A stretch of 64,000 nt of DNA from Neisseria zoodegmatis (GCF_900187305.1 NZ_LT906434.1:1984001-2048000), one strand, 5' to 3'; positions 44,028-53,357 are shown, numbered from the stretch's first letter. Notes: generated by a model from the letters alone, not told the origin. Numbers and translations: made by a program.

Positions 44028-44381
44028 ATGGATAAAATCTTTTTACACGGCATGAAAGCCGAAACCCTGATCGGGCTTTATGATTGGGAACGCAAGCAAA
44101 AGCAGACTTTGGTACTTGACTTGGTTATCGGCGTCCCTGAAAAATCGGCGGCCGACGACAACATCAACGATACCGTCCATTATGCCGACGTATGCGAAGC
44201 GGTGCGCAGCAGCTTGAAAAACCAACAATTTTTACTGCTCGAGGCCTTAGCCGAACACGTTGCCGGACTGATATTGTCCGATTTCGGTGCCGTTTGGGTG
44301 CGCGTTCGCATTGTTAAACCGGGCATTCTGCCTGACGTGCGGGAAGTCGGCGTGGAAATCGAACGCAGCAGGGAAATCTAA
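44028..44381 (+). CDS. folB: Dihydroneopterin aldolase
   Basis: Folate pathway enzyme that cleaves 7,8-dihydroneopterin. The 117-residue protein has KIFLHGMKAETLIGLYDWERKQKQ (3-26) with the conserved glutamate and LLEALAEHVAGLIL with the catalytic lysine region (VRIVKPG). Short spacing to divergent plsY suggests overlapping promoters, as in many proteobacteria. Confidence 0.95.
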   Translation: MDKIFLHGMKAETLIGLYDWERKQKQTLVLDLVIGVPEKSAADDNINDTVHYADVCEAVRSSLKNQQFLLLEALAEHVAGLILSDFGAVWVRVRIVKPGILPDVREVGVEIERSREI

Positions 44382-44462
44382 AGCCTTTTTAAACCGATTA
44401 CCTCTTGCTGTTCCTTTTAACACACAGGCCGTCTGAAAATAACATTCTCCGCTTCACACATC

Positions 44463-45089
44463 ATGAATACACCCCAACATCCGATAAACACCGTTACCCT
44501 CGCCTTTACCGGCGCATCGGGCATGCCCTACGGCATCCGCCTGCTCGAATGCCTGCTGCAAAGCGGCAAAACCGTGTGGCTTTTATATTCGCAAGCCGCG
44601 CAAATTGTTGCCCGCCAAGAAATGAACCTCACTCTGCCCGCGTCGCCTTCCGAATGCCAAGCGTTTTTGTGTGAACGGTATCAAGTATCGCCCGCCCAAC
44701 TGCGCGTATTCGGCAAAGACGAATGGTTCGCCCCGTCCGCGTCGGGTACCAACCCTGCCGATGTCATGATCGTCTGCCCGGCCAGCATGGGCGTGGTGGC
44801 CGCAATCGCACATGGAACCTCCGATCATCTGATCGAACGTGCCGCAGACGTTTGCATCAAAGAACGCCGGCCACTGATTATCGTTCCACGGGAAACACCG
44901 CTTTCTGCCCTGCACTTGGAAAACCTGCTCAAACTTTCGCAGCTCGGTGTCGTTATCCTGCCGCCGTCGCCGGGTTTTTATCACCACCCCAGTACATTAA
45001 ACGATCTGATTGATTTCGTGGTTGCACGCATTCTCGACCAGCTGCGCATTCCCCACCGCTTAATGAACAAATGGGGAGAAGAAAATTAA
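44463..45089 (+). CDS. ubiX: Flavin prenyltransferase UbiX
   Basis: Makes prenylated FMN, the cofactor of the UbiD decarboxylase in ubiquinone synthesis. The 208-residue protein has AFTGASGMPYGIRLLE (12-27, flavin binding), PASMGVVAAIAHGTSDHLIERAADVCIKERRPLIIVPRETPLS compactly after residue 100, and ILPPSPGFYHHPSTLNDLIDFV near the end. Length is standard. No ubiD in the window. Confidence 0.96.
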   Translation: MNTPQHPINTVTLAFTGASGMPYGIRLLECLLQSGKTVWLLYSQAAQIVARQEMNLTLPASPSECQAFLCERYQVSPAQLRVFGKDEWFAPSASGTNPADVMIVCPASMGVVAAIAHGTSDHLIERAADVCIKERRPLIIVPRETPLSALHLENLLKLSQLGVVILPPSPGFYHHPSTLNDLIDFVVARILDQLRIPHRLMNKWGEEN

Positions 45090-45143
45090 ATCCAACTATT
45101 TCAAAAAGATAAAAAACAAAAGAGCAAAAAAACCAAATAAACG

Positions 45144-45173
45144 TTGACAATTTTCAACGCCCTGATTTACATT
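45144..45173 (+). promoter_or_regulatory. Promoter of the attenuated leader transcript
   Basis: Perfect -35 TTGACA (45144-45149) and a weak -10 TACATT (45168-45173) with 18 bp between. The predicted start (about 45180) would be at or next to the leader ATG at 45181, implying a leaderless message, unless the start is placed slightly differently. Confidence 0.6.
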
Positions 45174-45180
45174 GACCGCT

Positions 45181-45261
45181 ATGAACACATTAAACATTCG
45201 CCCCTTTGCTTATTATTACTGGTACCACACAAACGTGCGGTACTCTTTTGCGCTTGTCTGA
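45181..45261 (+). CDS. Leader peptide rich in Tyr and Trp
   Basis: A 26-codon open frame, MNTLNIRPFAYYYWYHTNVR and six more residues, ending in TGA at 45259-45261. The run Phe-Ala-Tyr-Tyr-Tyr-Trp-Tyr-His is typical of an attenuator control peptide for aromatic amino acids. The codons TGG-TAC-CAC form the 5' arm of a hairpin, GTACC/GGTAC plus CAC/GTG (45222-45243), and a rho-independent terminator follows. No good SD is visible, consistent with a leaderless message. The peptide is inferred from layout; there is no homologue I recall. Confidence 0.6.
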   Translation: MNTLNIRPFAYYYWYHTNVRYSFALV

Positions 45262-45316
45262 AACACAGATAAACCAAGCAAACGCGAAACAGAAGCCGCC
45301 CGATTTTTCAGGCGGC
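45222..45316 (+). promoter_or_regulatory. Transcription attenuator
   Basis: Region 1/2 hairpin at 45222-45243 overlaps the Tyr/Trp codons. Region 2 (GTGCGGT) can instead pair with GCCGC at 45295-45299, the 5' arm of the terminator. The terminator GCCGCC/GGCGGC (45295-45300/45311-45316) plus GA/TC near the loop is followed by CTTTTTATT. This is the 1:2, 2:3, 3:4 logic of trp/phe-type attenuators: ribosome stalling would allow read-through into the gene at 45369. Confidence 0.62.
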
Positions 45317-45368
45317 CTTTTTATTGTGTTGCCGCCTGTAGCACCCGACACCACAGGAGCAGATAATC

Positions 45369-45872
45369 ATGAAAACCGCCACTTTACCGATTGAAACCGA
45401 AACCGCCGTTTTGCAAAGCGTACATTTGATTGTGAACGGCAATATCCACCGCCCCGACTTGTGCACCCCGGCAGCCATACCAACCGGCGGCATCCAAATC
45501 AGTGAAGCACTTTTGCCGCAAATCCGCACCGTAGCCACGCTGATTGCCGCCATGCGACACGATTTCACCGGCCGCAGTCCCGATGTTTTCACCGAAGAGG
45601 CCGATTGGTTTGCCGCCCGTATTATCGTATTGGGTGTAAAACGTTTCCATCTCGACATCACCTTGCTGCCCATGTTGAAGCTCGCCAACCAGCGTGCACG
45701 CGCTTTCGCCGCTTCCCGCCACTTACCTTTCATTCCCGCAGAAATCCGCATGAGCCTGCATGCAGGCCGCCCTGTTAATCTCTTGATTGCTGAAACCGAA
45801 CTCGATATTGCAAACTGCGGCAATATGGTTGCCAACAGCATGGCGTTGAAAAAACAACTTGTGAATTTTTAA
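45369..45872 (+). CDS. Hypothetical protein behind an attenuator
   Basis: A 167-residue, probably cytosolic protein I do not recognise. No signal peptide, membrane helix or cofactor motif is visible. Notable segments are PTGGIQISEALLPQIRTVATLIAAMRHDFTG, ADWFAARIIVLGVKRFHLD and MLKLANQRARAFAASRHLPFIP. It has few aromatic residues itself. ATG follows ACAGGAGCAG. Its position behind a leader with a Tyr/Trp run suggests regulation by aromatic amino acid supply, which is unusual for a gene without an obvious biosynthetic domain. It is followed by a DUS terminator and convergent flotillin gene, so it is a single-gene operon. Confidence 0.8.
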   Translation: MKTATLPIETETAVLQSVHLIVNGNIHRPDLCTPAAIPTGGIQISEALLPQIRTVATLIAAMRHDFTGRSPDVFTEEADWFAARIIVLGVKRFHLDITLLPMLKLANQRARAFAASRHLPFIPAEIRMSLHAGRPVNLLIAETELDIANCGNMVANSMALKKQLVNF

Positions 45873-46005
45873 AGTCGGCACCTTTTGCTTGATTATTTGC
45901 TTATCTGTTTGTGTGTAATCCAAGCCTGCGCTGAAAGTCGGTTAAAGCGCAGGCACAAAAACTATATAAAAATGCGCACAACTATCTTGGAGCGCCCTAT
46001 ACATC

Positions 46006-46035
46006 AGGCCGTCTGAAAACTTTTTCAGACGGCCT
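46006..46035. terminator. DUS hairpin terminator
   Basis: 14-bp inverted DUS stem with 2-base loop between convergent genes; ends both the unknown gene and the flotillin gene. Confidence 0.8.
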
Positions 46036-46055
46036 GAATGCTTTGCTTAGCGTAT

Positions 46056-47771
46056 TTATTGAGGTTTATGCGTTATATTTTTATCCAACACCTGAGTAAG
46101 GCCGTTGATATCGCCCCCGTTCAAACCCAATTCTTTCATCAGATTATCAACCAAAGGCGCTTGGCTGCGGTAGCGTAACGCACTGTTTACCAATTGATCA
46201 GAAAGGCTTGCTTGTGCATTTTGGCCGTCTGAAACTTCCGCTCCGGCAGAGCTGGTGCCGAATCCGCCCAAACCGTTCACTTGCAGAATCTTAATGTCGT
46301 CGATATTTTCCATCGGGCGCACGGATTCGCGGATGATATCGGGCAGGTGTTTCAGCAAGGCCAAGCGCACTTGCATTTCTACCTGTTCCACACTCAATAC
46401 ATTGGCGGCTTCGTTCACAGCACGCGTACCTTCCGCATCCACTTTATATTGCTGCTCTTGCGCTTGAGCCAGCAGCATTTTGGCATCCGCCTCACCTTTG
46501 GCTTGCAGACGTTGTTTCTCGGCTTCCGCTTCGGCGGCAATACGCACGGCTTCCGCTCGGTCTTGCGCGGCCTGTTTCTCTGCATCTGCAGCAACCGTTA
46601 ATGCGATGGCATCTTTCTGCGCTGCTTCTTGCGCCGCAATCAATTCAACGGCTTTGGCACGCTCGGCGCGCTCGGTTTCGCGCACGGTAATCACGCTTTC
46701 TTCTTCGCGTACGGCAGCGGCACGGGCTTTATCGGCTTCAGCTTTGGCTTCGGATTCGGCACGGGATTTTTCTGCTACGGCAATGGCGCGGTCTTGCTCT
46801 GCCAACTCAATCGCTTTGCGGCGTTCCACTTCAGCCTGCTCGATAGCCTGTGCTTTGCGGATGTCTTCGTTTTTAATGTCGCGCTCGGCGCTGATGCGTT
46901 TCAAATCGACTTCGCGGGCAGCGGCAATTTGGGCTTCTTCGGCTTCACGTTTTTTCTGCGCTTCCTGTTCGGCGATGCTGGCTTCTTGCTCGGCACGGCG
47001 CACGGCGATTTCGCGTTCTTGCTCAAGTTTCGCGTATTCTTCTTCACGCAAGATGTTCAGGCGGGTGCGTTCTGCTTCGAGATTTTTGGTTTTGATGGCC
47101 AAATCGGTATCTTGCTCGATGTCGTTACGTTTTTTACGGCGCACTTCGATGGTTTCGGTCAAGCGGGTCAAACCTTCGGCGTCAAACGCGTTTTGCGGAT
47201 TGAAAAACTCGAAACTCGTTTGGTCTAAGCCGGTCAGCGATACGGTTTCCAACTCCAAACCGTTTTTAAATAAATCTTCGGAAACAACCTGCTGCACTTT
47301 CTGAACGAAATCCACGCGCTTTTCATGCAGCTCTTCCATGGCCATTTCCGCTGCAACGGCACGCAAGGCGTCAACAAATTTACCTTCAACCAATTCTTTC
47401 AACTGCTCGGGCGACATGGTTTTCATACCCAATGTTTGGGCGGCGGTGGCGATGCTTTCGGCGCTGGGTTTCACGCGCACATAAAACTCGGCCATGACGT
47501 CGACACGCATACGGTCGCGCGTAATCAAAGCCTGCTCGGCGGCACGGCGGACTTCCAAACGCAGGGTATTCATGTTAACCGGAATGATTTCATGCAATAC
47601 CGGCAACACCATCGCACCGCCGTTCATAATTACTTTTTCGCCGCCGAAACCGGTGCGGACAAACGAAACTTCTTTGCTCGCTCTGCGGTAAAGGCGGGTA
47701 AGAATCAGGCCGAGGATAATCAGTGCGACCAGAATAATACCGGCGATGCTGGCAATCGTAATCAAACCCAT
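46056..47771 (-). CDS. Flotillin family protein (YqiK-like)
   Basis: Large SPFH protein of 571 residues: N-terminal membrane helix (residues 4-25), SPFH domain (VRTGFGGEKVIMNGGAMVLPVLHEIIPV near 38-65), a very long Ala/Glu/Lys/Arg coiled coil (about 215-440) and a C-terminal flotillin region (LLKHLPDIIRESVRPMENIDDIKILQVNG). It belongs to the bacterial YqiK/flotillin group that forms membrane microdomains. Last gene of the cluster; YqiJ precedes it by 126 bp, the widespread yqiJ-yqiK order. Confidence 0.94.
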   Translation of the reverse strand: MGLITIASIAGIILVALIILGLILTRLYRRASKEVSFVRTGFGGEKVIMNGGAMVLPVLHEIIPVNMNTLRLEVRRAAEQALITRDRMRVDVMAEFYVRVKPSAESIATAAQTLGMKTMSPEQLKELVEGKFVDALRAVAAEMAMEELHEKRVDFVQKVQQVVSEDLFKNGLELETVSLTGLDQTSFEFFNPQNAFDAEGLTRLTETIEVRRKKRNDIEQDTDLAIKTKNLEAERTRLNILREEEYAKLEQEREIAVRRAEQEASIAEQEAQKKREAEEAQIAAAREVDLKRISAERDIKNEDIRKAQAIEQAEVERRKAIELAEQDRAIAVAEKSRAESEAKAEADKARAAAVREEESVITVRETERAERAKAVELIAAQEAAQKDAIALTVAADAEKQAAQDRAEAVRIAAEAEAEKQRLQAKGEADAKMLLAQAQEQQYKVDAEGTRAVNEAANVLSVEQVEMQVRLALLKHLPDIIRESVRPMENIDDIKILQVNGLGGFGTSSAGAEVSDGQNAQASLSDQLVNSALRYRSQAPLVDNLMKELGLNGGDINGLTQVLDKNITHKPQ

Positions 47772-47897
47772 AGTGTTTTTCCTTTTTGATGTTTTATCTA
47801 TAAAAAATGATTGAATGAAACTACCGAAATTTTGTTAAGCACTACCGCTTCTGCTTAAATCGAACTGCATTTATTTAAAGTGAGCATATGTTTTGCT

Positions 47898-48566
47898 TTA
47901 ATCGACCAAACTTCCGCTCGGGTTGGCTATGACCTTGAATACCGTGCCTTCTACAGACACCAGCAACACCGCTTCTCCCTGTCTCAAAATCAGGCCGTCT
48001 GAATCGGGTTCTGCCATCACATAATGCTGCTGGCCGTGGCCGTCTTTCACCCTTACCTGCGCAGGGCTGCCCTGCTTTGCCTCTCCCAGCACAACCACGC
48101 CCACTCTTCCTACCAAGCTGCTTTGCTCGATAGCTGTGGTTTCGTCTTTGGGCATGACTTTATACAAACCTGCCGCAACCATACGCACGACCGGCAAGCT
48201 GAGAAACCATACTCCTGCCGCAGCCAACCAGCCGTTAAGATAAAACCCGGCAATGCTGTTGAAGGCCGTCTGAAACAAATAGCCCAGCGTACCGAATACG
48301 GCGAGAAACACCACCATCAGCATCAGCAGCGGCACTTTACCCACATACAGCCAGCTTAAAAAACGGATAAACAAACCCGGGTCTACCACGTCCAAACCCA
48401 CTTCGGCGTGAGCAGTTTCAGTCAAACTATCGGGCAACAAATTGTCTATCCAATCATTTACGCCACCCATCAACAGCGAAACGATTTCGGCCACGCCGAG
48501 CAACAGCATCAGCATAATCGCAATACCGAAAATTTCAGTCTGCGGTGCGTTAATCAGATTCCACAT
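47898..48566 (-). CDS. YqiJ-like OB-fold membrane protein
   Basis: A 222-residue protein with three or four membrane segments (residues 12-32, 70-92, 105-125) and a C-terminal OB-fold domain (SLVGRVGVVVLGEAKQGSPAQVRVKDGHGQQHYVMAEPD). It is the NfeD-like partner of YqiK. ATG 48566 follows GGAAAC; upstream codons belong to a DUS. Together with the flotillin it probably forms a membrane scaffold. Confidence 0.9.
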   Translation of the reverse strand: MWNLINAPQTEIFGIAIMLMLLLGVAEIVSLLMGGVNDWIDNLLPDSLTETAHAEVGLDVVDPGLFIRFLSWLYVGKVPLLMLMVVFLAVFGTLGYLFQTAFNSIAGFYLNGWLAAAGVWFLSLPVVRMVAAGLYKVMPKDETTAIEQSSLVGRVGVVVLGEAKQGSPAQVRVKDGHGQQHYVMAEPDSDGLILRQGEAVLLVSVEGTVFKVIANPSGSLVD

Positions 48567-48810
48567 TTTGTTTCCTTCTTGGTATTCAGACGGCCTCAAA
48601 TTTTACTGAGACCCGAGAGGCCGTCTGAAAAAGCTGTGTCAAATGCTTCGTTGATGGTTATCTAGCCGTGTTCGTTTTGGTTCGTTTGAATGACAGACAT
48701 ACCTTTTACCCATCAACTCACGCTGCAACGGCTACCTTTGAAAACAGCAAATTATGCCATTAAACTACAAAAAACACTAATAAAACATAATGTAAACAAA
48801 AAATCTTATG

Positions 48811-49794
48811 TTACTTTTCGTTAGCGGAAGCCAAAGCGGTTTCGGCCATCATGTGCTTAACCATTGCCGCATCATCCCATTCAGTCCACTCTTGCAGATA
48901 TTCTTCGGCATATTTCTGGTCGCTGCTGCTCAAATTGCTCCACATACGGCGTTCTGCCCATTTTATTTTCAGACGGCCCCACCAAGACAAATCGCTGCTG
49001 ATGCTTTGGTTTGCCCTTACCAACAGGGCATAAGCGATTGCCGGATCGTAATATTGTTGGCTGCACCTGCGCAGGGAAAAGCAATCAGACAAAGCAACCA
49101 GCGCATGTTTATGCCCGTTTATCGCTGCCTTGCCCAACCAATACAGCCCTTTCGCAGCATCTTTGGCTTCGCTGTGTCCATGCAAATACATTTTCGCCAA
49201 AGCAAACTCGTCGTTTAATGCACTTTCTTCCTTCTTCTTTTGAAGCAAGTCCATCGTTTCCGCATCAATCGGGCGAGACGCCTCAATACTGCACATACTG
49301 AGGTTCTCCAACACCTTATCGTCTAAGCTGTTTTTGGCGGCACGCTCAATCCACATACACCCAAGCTGCTCGTCTTTACCGACACCGCGACCTTCCATAT
49401 AAGCAACGCCGAGATTATTTTGCGCCTTCCAGTGCCCGGCTTCTGCCGCTTTTTCCAGCCACGACACGGCTTCTTTCCAGTCGCCCGAATGCATATAAGC
49501 TCTAGCCTGCGCATACCATTGTTCCGCCTCCCTTTGCGGCATAACTTCAACAGAAGGCAGAGCTTCCGGCTTGGGTAAATCAGCGGCAATTTGAACTTCC
49601 CGTGTCGACACCGTTTTTTCAGACGGCCTCTTCTTATTTAAAGAAGGTTCAACATGCGCTATTGCTTCGTGTTGAGTGCTTTCAGTATCTTGTTGATCAA
49701 CAATCAATCCAATCACACTCAACACAAGCAAAAACAAAGCCAACGCCAACCATTTTTTGTTTATCTTCGGCGCTTGATAAGGATTCTGCTGCAT
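48811..49794 (-). CDS. Membrane-anchored Sel1-like repeat protein
   Basis: A 327-residue protein: N-terminal membrane anchor (residues 13-32), a low-complexity acidic linker, then Sel1-type TPR repeats (AVSWLEKAAEAGHWKAQNNLGVAYMEGRGVGKDEQLGCMWIERAA, and KGLYWLGKAAINGHKHALVALSD) from about 105 to 250. Such proteins act as adaptors. It lies between the PspA gene and yqiJ, 24 bp after the PspA gene, suggesting a joint function in envelope integrity. No catalytic motif. Confidence 0.88.
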   Translation of the reverse strand: MQQNPYQAPKINKKWLALALFLLVLSVIGLIVDQQDTESTQHEAIAHVEPSLNKKRPSEKTVSTREVQIAADLPKPEALPSVEVMPQREAEQWYAQARAYMHSGDWKEAVSWLEKAAEAGHWKAQNNLGVAYMEGRGVGKDEQLGCMWIERAAKNSLDDKVLENLSMCSIEASRPIDAETMDLLQKKKEESALNDEFALAKMYLHGHSEAKDAAKGLYWLGKAAINGHKHALVALSDCFSLRRCSQQYYDPAIAYALLVRANQSISSDLSWWGRLKIKWAERRMWSNLSSSDQKYAEEYLQEWTEWDDAAMVKHMMAETALASANEK

Positions 49795-49818
49795 TCCCCA
49801 ACATTACAGCTGTTCGGT

Positions 49819-50487
49819 TTATTTTTGCCGGGCTTTCAATACAGCCAGCCGCTCTGCAATGCGGTTTTGGCGACTTAAATCTTCAAGTTCTTTCAGCTTT
49901 GCCAATTGCGCAGCATCCGTACTGCTGTGTACGGCATTTTGGCGGTTCATAATGCGGTCAAAAGCATTGCTGCTTTTTTCAGCATCACGGGCAACTCGGT
50001 TTAAATCACTCCCGCCTGCATTTGGTGAGCTTGAAGCAATGCTCTGCTGTGCCGCACGCCATTCCTGCAATTGCTGCTGCATTTCACGTTTTTTGGCTTG
50101 CAATGCGGCGATAAAACCTTCCAATTCCTTTTCTTGCGCCGCACAATCGGCTATGGTGTTTTCCAACACAGGCAAGCGGGCTTCAATATCCATTTGTTCG
50201 GCAATCCCAGCCTCGGCCAAATCATCACGTCCGGCATCCACCGCCGCTTGCAGGCTGGCACTCAAAGCTTCATGGCGGTTGCTTTCATCTGCCATTTTCT
50301 TCGCCGCCAAATGTTTTTGAGCCAATACTTTACCCAACTCTGCACGTACTTCATCTACGACACGTTCAATTTCACGGATGCTTTCATTCATCACCGCTTC
50401 CGGCGCTAAATTTTCTGCCGCGTCAACAATAGCGTGGAAACCACCGCTTACCAAGCGCCCTACTCTGCGTGCTAACGTTTCACTCAT
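49819..50487 (-). CDS. PspA/IM30 family protein
   Basis: Phage-shock type ESCRT-III-like protein of 222 residues, long coiled-coil (LVSGGFHAIVDAAENLAPEAVMNESIREIERVVDEVRAELG near 13-54). Members stabilise the inner membrane under stress. The N-terminus lacks a strong amphipathic helix 0, as in the YjfJ branch. ATG 50487 (MSETLARR) follows AAAGGAATTGAG; the longer frame is DUS-derived. Second gene of the cluster. Regulators PspF/PspBC are not present. Confidence 0.9.
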   Translation of the reverse strand: MSETLARRVGRLVSGGFHAIVDAAENLAPEAVMNESIREIERVVDEVRAELGKVLAQKHLAAKKMADESNRHEALSASLQAAVDAGRDDLAEAGIAEQMDIEARLPVLENTIADCAAQEKELEGFIAALQAKKREMQQQLQEWRAAQQSIASSSPNAGGSDLNRVARDAEKSSNAFDRIMNRQNAVHSSTDAAQLAKLKELEDLSRQNRIAERLAVLKARQK

Positions 50488-50539
50488 CTCAATTCCTTTC
50501 CGGTATGGATAACAAAACACAAAACCGCTACTGCCGTTT

Positions 50540-51049
50540 TCAGACGGCCTCATCTTCATAGCGCTGCCACACAATCCGTGCCAGCTTTAAAGTATTTTCC
50601 AACTCAGCCAAAACCGCATCATCATAAGCTGCGCCCCTGCCCGTGACCGCAAGCTGCAAAATGCTGTCTGCCAAGCGCACTACACGCCGCATAATTTCCT
50701 GCTCATATTTTTTCAAGCTATCCAAATCTGCTTCTTCCGGCAGATCCGATGCCAGAGTGGCGCTCAAATCCGGCAACAATTCAAACACCCTTGCCAAAAT
50801 AGGCGAATGCACTCCCAACTGCTTTTCCGCATGCAGCACTTCATGCTTGGCCGTCTGAAAAAACTGCTCGGCCTGATTCAATGCCGCACCGTAATCCTGC
50901 TGTTGCGCATTCATCAAACGCGCCTGCTTCAATATTTCACGGATTTTCTCAGAAGGCGTATTCGCTCCCTCCAAATTCAAACCGGCAATAAAATCAGCAT
51001 CTTCCTGAGAAATTCTGACACTAAGAGGAATTCTGTTGCTTGCGTTCAT
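50540..51049 (-). CDS. Hypothetical protein, first gene of the PspA-flotillin cluster
   Basis: A 169-residue protein without a known name. The N-terminal SNRIPLSVRISQEDADFIAGLNLEGANTPSEKIREILKQA resembles a ribbon-helix-helix type start, so it could bind DNA, while the rest is helical (GAALNQAEQFFQTAKHEVLHAEKQLG). Position at the head of a PspA operon would suit a regulator, as an alternative to a structural partner. ATG 51049 is chosen; TTG 51055 is 6 bases upstream. No strong SD. Confidence 0.75.
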   Translation of the reverse strand: MNASNRIPLSVRISQEDADFIAGLNLEGANTPSEKIREILKQARLMNAQQQDYGAALNQAEQFFQTAKHEVLHAEKQLGVHSPILARVFELLPDLSATLASDLPEEADLDSLKKYEQEIMRRVVRLADSILQLAVTGRGAAYDDAVLAELENTLKLARIVWQRYEDEAV

Positions 51050-51262
51050 ATTCAATTAAAAATTTTTGTATTCATTTGAATACAAATATACAAAAATAAA
51101 AACGCTTTGGCAAGCGCTAAATAAAATTCCATAACAATATTTTTATGAACTACATCCAATCGAAAAATCCCCATGCTTTTGTCGGCATGATTTACTTGAT
51201 TTAAATACCAAACATTGCGGCTTTTAGCTTGTTTCTGATATGCAAGAAAAAAGCACATAAAA

Positions 51263-51286
51263 AATAGCAGCCCGAAGGCTGCTATT
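51263..51286 (-). terminator. Terminator of ftsH
   Basis: AATAGCAGCC-CGAA-GGCTGCTATT hairpin; on the minus strand followed by a T-rich run, seven bases beyond the ftsH stop. Confidence 0.85.
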
Positions 51287-51293
51287 GGGAAAA

Positions 51294-53309
51294 TTAAAGT
51301 TTATTTTCATTTTGCGGCTGATCGGCTTCCGGTTGTTCTTGCGAAGGAGCTTGTTGCGCTTCAACTTCCGCAGAAGCAGGAACTTCTTTTACCGAAGATT
51401 CTTCCTGAGCATCCAAAGCATTATCCACCACAATCAACTCTTCTTCTTTGCGCACATTATGGCTGTAATCTTTAGGCGGACTAGGTTGCTTGCCTTCCAT
51501 GATTTCAAGCACTTGGTCGCGGTCGATGGTTTCCCATTCCATCAATGCTTTGCACATGGTTTCCATCTTATCGCGGTTTTCGTCCAAGATTTTATAAGCC
51601 ACGGCATATTGCTCATCCAAAATACGGCGCACTTCGGCATCTACTTCCTGCTGGGTTTTTTCGGAAATGTGCTGCGAACGGGTAATAGAACGGCCTAAGA
51701 ATACTTCGCCTTCGTTCTCGGCATAAACCATCGCACCCATTTTATCGCTCATACCGAAACGCGTTACCATCTCACGGGCAATTTGGGTTGCACGTTCAAA
51801 GTCGTTGGAAGCGCCGGTGGAAATGCGGCCTACAAAAATGTCTTCCGCAATCCGACCACCGTACAAAATGGAAATTTGGCTCAACATTTGGTCTTTATAC
51901 ATGCTGATACGGTCACGTTCAGGAAGCTGCCAAGTCAAACCCAAAGCACGACCGCGCGGCATGATGGTTACTTTGTGAACCGGATCGGTAAAGTCCAAAC
52001 TTTCAGCCACAATAGCATGACCAGCTTCATGATAGGCAGTCGCACGTTTTTCATCTTCGTGCATCACCATCGAGCGGCGCTCGGGCCCCATATAGATTTT
52101 GTCTTTGGCATCTTCAAAGTCGCTTTGATCGACCTTGATTTTATTGCGACGACCGGCAAACAAAGCTGCTTCATTAACCAAGTTGGCCAAATCGGCACCT
52201 GAGAAGCCCGGCGTACCGCGCGCCAAAGAAACCAAATCTACCGATTCGTCCAAAGGCACTTTTTTCGCATGTACTTTCAAAATCTGCTCGCGACCACGGA
52301 TATCGGGCAGGGGCACTACCACTTGGCGGTCGAAACGTCCCGGGCGTTGCAATGCCGGATCAAGCACATCAGGGCGGTTGGTAGCCGCAATCACAATTAC
52401 AGTTTGATTGCTTTCGAAACCATCCATTTCAACCAGCAATTGGTTCAAGGTTTGTTCACGCTCGTCGTTACCGCCGCCCAAACCTGCTCCACGTTGGCGG
52501 CCTACGGCATCAATTTCATCGATAAAGATGATACAAGGGGCATTTTTCTTGGCCTGCTCAAACATATCGCGGACACGGCTGGCACCTACGCCGACAAACA
52601 TTTCTACGAAGTCGGAACCTGAAATGCTGAAAAACGGCACTTGTGCTTCACCGGCAATGGCTTTGGCCAACAAGGTTTTACCGGTACCGGGACTGCCTGC
52701 CAACAAGATACCGCGCGGCACACGACCACCCAAACTTTGATAGCGGTTGGGTGCTCTCAAATAGTCCACAATCTCTTGAACTTCTTCTTTGGCTTCGTCG
52801 CAACCCGCTACATCGGCGAAAGTGACTTTATTGGTATCTTTATCCAGCAATTTGGCACGGCTTTTGCCGAATGAAAAAGCCCCGCCTTTGCCACCGCCGC
52901 CGGATTGCATCCGCATGAAATAAAACCATGCACCGATCAGCAGCATCACCGGCAACAAGCTGAAAAACAGGCTGGTCAGCATACTCGGTTTTTCTTCGGG
53001 AATGACTTTTACACGCACTTGCTTGTCCAGCAGCGTTTTAACCAGGTTGTCATCCAAAGGTGCATTGGTAAAGAAACGGGATTTGTCGGTACGTTCACCT
53101 TTAATCAAATAACCGCTCAAGCCCGAGCCTTCAATATTGACATTGGCTACTTCGCCTTTATTGACTTGCTCGATAAATTGCGAGTATTCGATTTGCTGTT
53201 TGCTTTCCTGTTTGTCGTTAAGGGCATTGAAAGCGGCCATTAAGGCAACACCTAACACCAGCCAAACTAAAACATTCTTAAAAATATTCCCCACTGAAAC
53301 AGGCTCCAT
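51294..53309 (-). CDS. ftsH: ATP-dependent zinc metalloprotease FtsH
   Basis: Membrane-bound AAA+ protease for quality control and regulated turnover (for example LpxC, RpoH in E. coli). Of 671 residues, two N-terminal membrane helices (12-28, 112-132) flank a periplasmic domain. The ATPase has Walker A GSPGTGKT (205-212), Walker [12 protein letters not shown] and the SRH arginines; the zinc site is HEAGH near 424. C-terminus is Glu/Gln-rich. Downstream of rlmE in the same direction, the conserved rlmE-ftsH order. SPFH proteins in this window (QmcA- and YqiK-like) are plausible partners. Confidence 0.97.
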   Translation of the reverse strand: MEPVSVGNIFKNVLVWLVLGVALMAAFNALNDKQESKQQIEYSQFIEQVNKGEVANVNIEGSGLSGYLIKGERTDKSRFFTNAPLDDNLVKTLLDKQVRVKVIPEEKPSMLTSLFFSLLPVMLLIGAWFYFMRMQSGGGGKGGAFSFGKSRAKLLDKDTNKVTFADVAGCDEAKEEVQEIVDYLRAPNRYQSLGGRVPRGILLAGSPGTGKTLLAKAIAGEAQVPFFSISGSDFVEMFVGVGASRVRDMFEQAKKNAPCIIFIDEIDAVGRQRGAGLGGGNDEREQTLNQLLVEMDGFESNQTVIVIAATNRPDVLDPALQRPGRFDRQVVVPLPDIRGREQILKVHAKKVPLDESVDLVSLARGTPGFSGADLANLVNEAALFAGRRNKIKVDQSDFEDAKDKIYMGPERRSMVMHEDEKRATAYHEAGHAIVAESLDFTDPVHKVTIMPRGRALGLTWQLPERDRISMYKDQMLSQISILYGGRIAEDIFVGRISTGASNDFERATQIAREMVTRFGMSDKMGAMVYAENEGEVFLGRSITRSQHISEKTQQEVDAEVRRILDEQYAVAYKILDENRDKMETMCKALMEWETIDRDQVLEIMEGKQPSPPKDYSHNVRKEEELIVVDNALDAQEESSVKEVPASAEVEAQQAPSQEQPEADQPQNENKL

Positions 53310-53357
53310 ACAAGGGTAAAAGACAAAAACGGATTTTAAATCAGGCTATCTGCATTG

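Noticed and set aside
45162..45280. Alternative leader frame with a Leu-Leu-Leu-Leu run (TTA TTA TTA CTG)
   Set aside because: This frame has no ATG or GTG after the promoter, whereas the Tyr/Trp frame starts with ATG and ends before the terminator. A leucine attenuator remains a minor possibility.
46480..47304. 274-residue plus-strand open frame rich in Ser and Ala
   Set aside because: Shadow of the flotillin coiled coil, whose Ala/Glu/Arg codons read as Ser/Ala/Arg on the other strand.
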